Source: Pseudomonadota bacterium (GTDB lineage: Bacteria > Pseudomonadota > Alphaproteobacteria > Ferrovibrionales > Ferrovibrionaceae). Taken from it: a stretch of DNA of 6,328 nucleotides. The notes beneath the pieces are model-generated. The model saw only the letters and a list, made by a program, of their open reading frames with translations, had not been told where the DNA came from and searched no databases. The stretch spans positions 1 through 6,328 of the forward strand of contig JAEYTW010000397.1 in NCBI GenBank assembly GCA_023433835.1, in the 5' to 3' direction. Shown one piece after another: positions 5,964 to 6,328 of this stretch (within the stretch, counting starts at the first letter, position 1; the number at the start of each line of letters is the position of its first letter). The position numbers and the translations under genes were made by a program.

Positions 5964-6328
5964 ATGGCTGACAGGCTGCAGGTTCTCGTGGCCGGCGCCG
6001 GCCCGGTCGGGCTGATGATGGCGGCCGAGCTTAAGCGCTACGGCATCGGCGTCCGGCTGATCGACAAGGCGGCCGAACCCACCCATACCTCGAAGGCACT
6101 GGTCGTGTGGAGCCGCACGATGGAACTGCTCGACCGCGCCGGCTGTGGTGAGGCATTTCTCGCCGCTGGCATGAAGGCGCGCGGTGGCGGCATGTTTTCG
6201 GGCCGCGAGCGGCTTGCCACGCTCGACGTCCGCTCGGTCGACAGCCCGCATCCCTATGCCCTGATGATCGCGCAGAGCGAGACCGAGCGGTTGCTGGCCG
6301 AGCATCTCGGCCAGCTGGGGGTGACGGT
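5964..6328 (+). CDS. FAD-dependent monooxygenase, N-terminal part (cut by window end)
   Basis: The first 121 codons of a flavoprotein of the FAD_binding_3 (PF01494) group A monooxygenase type, open to the window edge. The N-terminus LQVLVAGAGPVGLMMAAELKRYG has the dinucleotide-binding motif GAGPVG (11-16). The next strand ends at VRLIDK, where D34 is the expected acidic residue contacting the FAD ribose. SKALVVWSRTMELLDRAG (43-60) matches the block usually written RA--L-PRTLE-L---G, with Lys in place of the common Arg. ALMIAQSETERLLAEHL (about 100-116) matches the segment that usually contains Q-ETE--L. Such enzymes hydroxylate aromatic or polyketide-like substrates with NAD(P)H and oxygen; the substrate and coenzyme cannot be told from this fragment. 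The ATG follows GGGGGA (5953-5958) with a short 5-base spacer. It is separated from the sec operon by 68 bases and probably has its own promoter, though I found no good one. Confidence 0.88.
   Translation, partial: MADRLQVLVAGAGPVGLMMAAELKRYGIGVRLIDKAAEPTHTSKALVVWSRTMELLDRAGCGEAFLAAGMKARGGGMFSGRERLATLDVRSVDSPHPYALMIAQSETERLLAEHLGQLGVT

Noticed and set aside
1..6328. CRISPR array, tRNA or rRNA gene, insertion sequence, toxin-antitoxin or phage genes
   Set aside because: I saw no regularly spaced repeats, cloverleaf-like sequences, transposase motifs or target-site duplications; the coding space is filled by ordinary chromosomal genes.

Overview
The window is about 65% GC and carries the conserved alphaproteobacterial Sec-accessory block yajC-secD-secF, followed by an Mth938/NDUFAF3-family gene. 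A DUF815-type AAA+ ATPase gene lies upstream on the opposite strand. High GC, strong third-position G/C bias, this gene order and the protein sequences point to a free-living alphaproteobacterium, perhaps Rhodospirillales-like. I cannot place it more finely from the sequence alone.

Layout: 1-211 is non-coding and holds a 10-bp-stem hairpin and a dispersed-repeat-like imperfect inverted repeat. 212-1078 (minus) is the DUF815 ATPase. 1079-1209 is a divergent intergenic region with weak promoter candidates on both strands. 1210-2415 (plus) is a secreted LivK-type (type I periplasmic) ABC substrate-binding protein with no transporter genes beside it. 2416-2535 holds a 12-bp perfect-stem hairpin and then a good sigma70-like promoter (TTGCAA-16-TATAGT). 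2536-5895 (plus) is a compact operon: yajC, secD, secF and an Mth938 gene, the last overlapping secF by four bases (GTGA). A short intergenic gap with a 14-bp palindrome leads to the start of an FAD-dependent monooxygenase gene (5964 onward) that runs off the window.

YajC, SecD and SecF form the membrane complex that works with SecYEG in protein export and membrane-protein insertion, using the proton-motive force to pull substrates out on the periplasmic side. The Mth938 protein is related to human NDUFAF3, a complex I assembly factor, and its coupling to secF fits a role near membrane-protein biogenesis. The substrate-binding protein and the monooxygenase look like accessory metabolic genes placed on either side of the conserved block. 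I found no evidence of a mobile element, CRISPR array, RNA gene or novel multi-gene system. The points worth a second look are the altered neighbourhood of the Sec block, the 5' repeat, a residue change in SecF and several short regulatory-looking motifs.
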